Shown here piece after piece: positions 60,514-64,000 of a stretch of DNA of 64,000 bases. This stretch comes from Aulosira sp. FACHB-615 (GTDB lineage: Bacteria > Cyanobacteriota > Cyanobacteriia > Cyanobacteriales > Nostocaceae), in the NCBI RefSeq assembly GCF_014698045.1, contig NZ_JACJSE010000007.1, positions 62,001 through 126,000 of the forward strand, in the 5' to 3' direction. Numbering within the stretch: position 1 is the first letter of the stretch; every line of letters begins with the position of its first letter. A program made the position numbers and the translations under genes. Under the pieces are notes generated by a model. It searched no databases. It was given only the letters and a program-made list of their open reading frames with translations, and was not told where the DNA came from.

Positions 60514-61323
60514 ATGGGTATAGTACTGGCGAATATTATTGCCATTTATCGCCGAGAGTTACAGAGTTACTTTGTCTCGCCCTTAGCTTATGCGATCGCC
60601 GGGGTATTTTGGTTTATCTCCGGGTTATTTTTTGTCACCATTTTGTTCGGCCCCGATGGAATTTTACCAGCCGTTGCAGCCATCGACTTACAAGGTCAAC
60701 AAGGTGTACCAGTCCCGTTAATTGATGTCCCTTATGAATTTATTCGGGCATTTTTAGACCGGATGGGTTGGTTATTGCTGTTTATTTTGCCAATTTTGTC
60801 GATGGGACTGTACGCCGAAGAACGCAAACGCGGCACATTAGAGTTATTAGCCACCTCACCCTTAACCAATTGGGCGGTAGCAGTCGGCAAATTATTAGGT
60901 GTGGTGACATTCTTAATTACAATGGTCGCACCACTGTTGATATTTGAAGCGATCGCCATTGGTGCTTCTAACCCTCCCATGTCGCCAGTGATTCTTCTAG
61001 TTGGTCATTTAGGCTTAATTTTGCTGGCAGCCGCAATTTTATCACTGGGAATGTTTGTTTCTTCCTTAACAGACAGTACAATTCTGGCTGCTGTGATGAC
61101 CTTTGCCTTAGTTTTATTACTGTTATTTGTGGATTTAATAGCTAAAAGTATAGGCGGCCCCGTGGGCGAAGCGATCGCTCATTTATCATTACTCAAACAT
61201 TTCAACACCTTTATTCAAGGAATTTTTGACACCAGCGCCTTAATTTTATTTGCTAGTTACATTTTTTTAGGTATCTTTCTCACAGCACAATCAATTGATG
61301 CTCTGCGTTTTCAACGGCAATAA
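60514..61323 (+). CDS. ABC transporter permease (GldF-like)
   Basis: 269 residues, six hydrophobic segments, N-terminal IYRRELQSYFVSPLAYAIAGVFW as in ABC-2/GldF permeases; EERKRGTLELLATSPLTNWAVAVGKLLGV is the typical cytoplasmic motif following helix 2. Start codon abuts the ATPase stop (TAA-ATG), showing tight coupling. A periplasmic loop (60640-60740, ILPAVAAIDLQGQQGVPVPLIDVP) is present. Cytoplasmic-membrane partner of the ATPase. Confidence 0.93.
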   Translation: MGIVLANIIAIYRRELQSYFVSPLAYAIAGVFWFISGLFFVTILFGPDGILPAVAAIDLQGQQGVPVPLIDVPYEFIRAFLDRMGWLLLFILPILSMGLYAEERKRGTLELLATSPLTNWAVAVGKLLGVVTFLITMVAPLLIFEAIAIGASNPPMSPVILLVGHLGLILLAAAILSLGMFVSSLTDSTILAAVMTFALVLLLLFVDLIAKSIGGPVGEAIAHLSLLKHFNTFIQGIFDTSALILFASYIFLGIFLTAQSIDALRFQRQ

Positions 61324-61344
61324 ATAAGTAGTCATTAGTCATTA

Positions 61345-61390
61345 GGAGCCAGTGCGTTGGGCGGCTTCGCCGACTTGTAGCAACTGGCGT
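61345..61390. repeat. Interspersed repeat, inverted orientation
   Basis: CCAGTGCGTTGGGCGGCTTC then GCCGACTTGTAGCAACTGG is the reverse complement of the family seen near 39789. It lies in the gap before the GldG-like start and should not be read as coding. Confidence 0.75.
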
Positions 61391-61423
61391 TCATTGGTTA
61401 AGACAAATGACAGAGGACAAAAT

Positions 61424-63145
61424 ATGAAAAAAATCACAAAAAAGCAACCTTGGAAATATTTGTTTTGGCTGGGGCCGTTTCTATTTATGGTCGGTTTCAC
61501 AGCCGGGTTAGTATCTGGTAGCTGGGGACTATTACCCCTAGCATTTATGATTCCCGGAATTGCCATTATTGGATTTTGGGTATTTTGGCAAAGTCAGCAC
61601 AGCCGTTGGTGGGCGAGTCGTTCTACCCAAGCCGGAACTAATGCGGTTGTTGCGACTGCGGCTGTGTTGGTAATTTTAGGGTTAATTAACTTTTTAGGTG
61701 TTCGTTATCAACTACGCCAAGATTTAACTGAAACTCAGTTATTTACCCTTGCACCCCAATCACAAGAATTAGTCCGCCGTCTACCACAAACAGTCAAAAT
61801 TTGGGTATTTGATACTAATCAAAATCCCCAAGATAGAGAATTATTAGAAAATTATCAACGTCAAAGTTCTAAATTTCAATTTGAATATGTTGACCCCCAA
61901 AGCCGACCCGGAATCGCAGAAAGATTTGGGGTGAAAGAATATGGAGAAGTTTATTTAGAATCGGGTAACAAACGCCAATTAGTGCAATCTTTAAATGTCA
62001 ACGAACGTTTATCAGAAATTAAATTAACTAACCGACTACAACAATTAATTAATTCCACAGTTATTAAAGCTTACTTTGTCCAAGGTCACGGTGAACATCC
62101 CCTGACTGGTGGCGAAAGCGGTATTTCTCAAGCTGTGCAAGGATTAAGCGAGAAAGGTTACACCGTTGAACCACTCAATTTAGCTGATAAATTGCAAGTT
62201 CCCAATGATGCTGCTGTTGTAGTCGTCGCCGGTGCTAAACGTGGCTTTTTTGACGCAGAGGTGAAAGCTTTACAAGATTATCTCAATCGTGGCGGTAACT
62301 TGCTGCTGATGATTGACCCTGATACTGACCCCAAACTCAGTCCTTTATTACAAGAGTGGGGTGTGCGTCTCGATAATCGTTTAGCCGTCGATGTTTCCGG
62401 TGCAGGTGTGGGACTTGGCCCCGCAGCACCCATTATCACAGACTACGGACAACACCCAATTACCAAGGATTTTGGCAACGGTATTTCTTTTTATCGCTTG
62501 GCTAGACCAGTAGAAATTACCTCCGTGGCTGGTGTTGAGTCTACGCCCCTAGTGCGAACCAAAGCCTATCCTAATAGTTGGGCGGAAAGCGACCTAAAAA
62601 GCGAAAAATTAGAATTTAATCCTGACAAAGACCTCAAAGGGCCACTAACTTTAGGCGCGGCGTTGACGAGAAAATTACCTGCTACACCCTCACCGACAAC
62701 CCAAGCACCAGCAACGCCTACTCCCACAGCTACACCTACACCAACAACCCCAGCACCAGCAACACCTTTACCAACTCCGACAACCCAAGCACAAGCAACG
62801 CCCACACCATTACCCACACCAACAACCCAACCAACGCCCACACCCACAACAGCCGAGAAATCTGAACAAACTCCAAAAGAATCACGCTTAGTAGTCTTCG
62901 GAAATTCAGATTTTGCTACCGATGGAGTATTTCAACAGCAATTAAATGGTGATGTATTCCTCAACTCTGTATCTTGGCTGAGTCAACAGGATCAGCAGAC
63001 TCTTTCCATTCGTCCCAAAGAACCGAAAAATCGTCGCATCACTTTATCAACATCACAAGCCAATGTTTTAACATTGTCATCTTTGTTGGTATTACCTTTG
63101 CTTGGCTTTTTAACAGCCGCTTTCATTTGGTGGCGAAGAAGATAA
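61424..63145 (+). CDS. GldG-like ABC-transporter auxiliary protein (Gldg/ABC_transp_aux)
   Basis: 573 residues from ATG at 61424, with GAGG nine bases before it; a longer open frame upstream is repeat sequence. Two N-terminal hydrophobic segments (residues 12-60) and one more around 80-100 (VVATAAVLVILGLINFL), then a periplasmic domain of the Gldg type (TETQLFTLAPQSQELVRRLPQTVKIWVFD, VQGHGEHPLTGGESG, GGNLLLMIDPDTDPKLSPLL). Between residues about 419 and 484 a Pro/Thr/Ala linker is inserted with many PTPT units. A C-terminal membrane segment (LTLSSLLVLPLLGFLTAAFIW) ends the protein. The domain binds the permease. Third gene of the operon. Confidence 0.92.
   Translation: MKKITKKQPWKYLFWLGPFLFMVGFTAGLVSGSWGLLPLAFMIPGIAIIGFWVFWQSQHSRWWASRSTQAGTNAVVATAAVLVILGLINFLGVRYQLRQDLTETQLFTLAPQSQELVRRLPQTVKIWVFDTNQNPQDRELLENYQRQSSKFQFEYVDPQSRPGIAERFGVKEYGEVYLESGNKRQLVQSLNVNERLSEIKLTNRLQQLINSTVIKAYFVQGHGEHPLTGGESGISQAVQGLSEKGYTVEPLNLADKLQVPNDAAVVVVAGAKRGFFDAEVKALQDYLNRGGNLLLMIDPDTDPKLSPLLQEWGVRLDNRLAVDVSGAGVGLGPAAPIITDYGQHPITKDFGNGISFYRLARPVEITSVAGVESTPLVRTKAYPNSWAESDLKSEKLEFNPDKDLKGPLTLGAALTRKLPATPSPTTQAPATPTPTATPTPTTPAPATPLPTPTTQAQATPTPLPTPTTQPTPTPTTAEKSEQTPKESRLVVFGNSDFATDGVFQQQLNGDVFLNSVSWLSQQDQQTLSIRPKEPKNRRITLSTSQANVLTLSSLLVLPLLGFLTAAFIWWRRR
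62680..62870. repeat. Low-complexity Pro/Thr-coding stretch in the GldG-like gene
   Basis: Repeats of ACAACCCAAGCACCAGC and ACACCAACAACC code for an about 65-residue Pro-Thr-Ala linker; not seen in a typical Gldg protein as I remember it. Confidence 0.8.
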
Positions 63146-63255
63146 GAACTTAGGGAGTTGGGAGTAGGTGAACAGAGATAGATCCATTTAATGATTAAGG
63201 GTACTCCAAAAAATAAATTATCCAATTTTGTTCACTCAACAAGACCTCTATCTCC

Positions 63256-63298
63256 GTTGTCCTCCTTGTCTCCCTTGTCCTCCTTGTCTTCCTTGTCG
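63256..63298. repeat. TTGTCCTCC-type 9-bp tandem repeat
   Basis: Five units of (T)CCTTGTCTC/CCTTGTCCT; same family as 33830-33940. Confidence 0.8.
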
Positions 63299-63342
63299 CT
63301 AAATAATGGATATTTTTTTAATTGTCAGTCCCTAACTAAACA

Positions 63343-63957
63343 ATGAAATTTCCAAAGACAACTTTAATATTAGTATTGTTGGCGCTGGGTTTGGGTGGTT
63401 TCGTGTATTTCCATGAAATTAGAAGTGCAACTCAGCAAGAAGAAGTCAAGGCGAAACAACAGCAAATTTTCACGTTTGCGGAAGATGATGTGCAGTCTTT
63501 GACAGTGAAAACAAAAGCTTACACTCTGATGTTGGAACGCAACTCTCAGGGGAGTAATCCTAAATGGTTGCTGAAATATCCAGTATCAGATTCAGCCAAT
63601 GATGCGATCGTTTCTTATTTAATGGATTTGTTGGTTAAAGGTAAGAGCAATAACACTGTATCAACCTTTGCTAACCAACTAACAGAATTTGGTTTAGCTC
63701 AACCCAACGCCACCATTGAGATTAAACTGAAAAATCAGCAAACCCATCAGTTAATTTTGGGCAAATCTAATTTTAATAATCGTTTTGTGTATGCTCAAGC
63801 TGACTCAGGTACACAACCAAACGGCAATATCAATGTATTATTAGTATCTACCGATTTTGTCAATGCCGTTAACAGGGAGTTATCAGAATGGCGACAAACT
63901 GTTGATAACAGCAAATCAACACCTTTACCCACTAATCTTCCTCTCCCAACACCTTAG
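63343..63957 (+). CDS. DUF4340 domain protein (Gld operon partner)
   Basis: 204 residues. One N-terminal membrane anchor (TTLILVLLALGLGGFVYFHEI) and a periplasmic domain with FAEDDVQSLTVKTKAYTLMLERN, YLMDLLVKGKS and LTEFGLAQPNATIEIKL, then LGKSNFNNRFVYAQ. This matches the DUF4340 pattern (often AEDVxxLxVxxxxxxxxxLxR). DUF4340 genes regularly follow the GldG-like gene, so this is the fourth gene of the exporter locus. The C-terminal end is Pro/Thr-rich (PLPTNLPLPTP), echoing the linker of the GldG-like protein. No further gene before the window edge. Confidence 0.9.
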   Translation: MKFPKTTLILVLLALGLGGFVYFHEIRSATQQEEVKAKQQQIFTFAEDDVQSLTVKTKAYTLMLERNSQGSNPKWLLKYPVSDSANDAIVSYLMDLLVKGKSNNTVSTFANQLTEFGLAQPNATIEIKLKNQQTHQLILGKSNFNNRFVYAQADSGTQPNGNINVLLVSTDFVNAVNRELSEWRQTVDNSKSTPLPTNLPLPTP

Positions 63958-64000
63958 AAGAAGTATAAAGTATGAAAAGTGAATATAGCAGTTCTCATTC

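Noticed and set aside
1..64000. tRNA or rRNA genes
   Set aside because: I read all longer gaps for cloverleaf-type ends and conserved T-loop words and found none; a tRNAscan run would settle it.

Overview
The window comes from a nitrogen-fixing, probably filamentous heterocyst-forming cyanobacterium (Nostoc/Anabaena/Calothrix type). The signs are the very frequent HIP1 octamer GCGATCGC, a nifH gene, a cyanophycinase-type gene at the left edge, two SLH-OprB outer-membrane porins typical of cyanobacteria, a cobalt-uptake operon under a cobalamin riboswitch, and intergenic regions full of short tandem and inverted repeats. I see no tRNA, rRNA, CRISPR array or intact transposase.

Layout. 0-10 kb: end of a cyanophycinase-like peptidase, acetolactate synthase (minus), a secreted unknown, an MFS transporter, a small hydrolase-like protein, a ferrochelatase-like protein with a natural poly-His tail, a Rieske protein and several small unknown genes. 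10-13.4 kb: a minus-strand pair of signalling genes, an ethylene-receptor-type hybrid histidine kinase followed by a REC-histidine kinase. 13.5-22 kb: penicillin-binding protein 1C and a giant lipoprotein alpha-2-macroglobulin, divergently transcribed. 22-27.3 kb: a Uma2 gene, then cbiM-cbiN-cbiQ-cbiO behind a B12 riboswitch, a nuclease lipoprotein and a homologue of the cobalamin-trafficking protein MMADHC/CblD. 27.8-33.8 kb: small unknown proteins, a cyclic-nucleotide-like domain, an EamA protein, a hydrolase and aroE. 34-39.5 kb: a second ethylene-receptor-type kinase with eight PAS domains, a truncated receiver and a PAS-kinase. The last two look like one REC-PAS-kinase gene broken by an internal deletion. 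40-41.7 kb: thrC and a small coiled-coil protein.

42-50 kb is the most interesting part. A porin, a molbindin (Mop) protein, an XRE-type regulator with a molybdate/molybdopterin-type binding domain, a solitary nifH and a molybdopterin-oxidoreductase-fold protein lie together. Three intergenic regions beside these genes and one upstream of the oxidoreductase-fold gene carry copies of one 15-bp inverted repeat, ACCAA-N5-TTGGT. In two of them it is doubled at exactly 19-bp spacing. I saw it nowhere else in the window. This looks like an uncharacterised metal-responsive (Mo/V/W) regulon, with the XRE-type protein as the obvious candidate regulator.

50-64 kb: a membrane-anchored unknown, a second porin, a long repeat-filled intergenic region, a TPR-CHAT protease-like protein whose TPRs are near-identical 120-bp units, another Uma2 gene, and a Gld-type ABC exporter operon (ATPase, permease, GldG-like, DUF4340) running off the right side. 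Throughout the window, MITE-like elements sit between genes and in places have entered reading frames (pbpC, the XRE-type regulator, the 3' end of a small gene).
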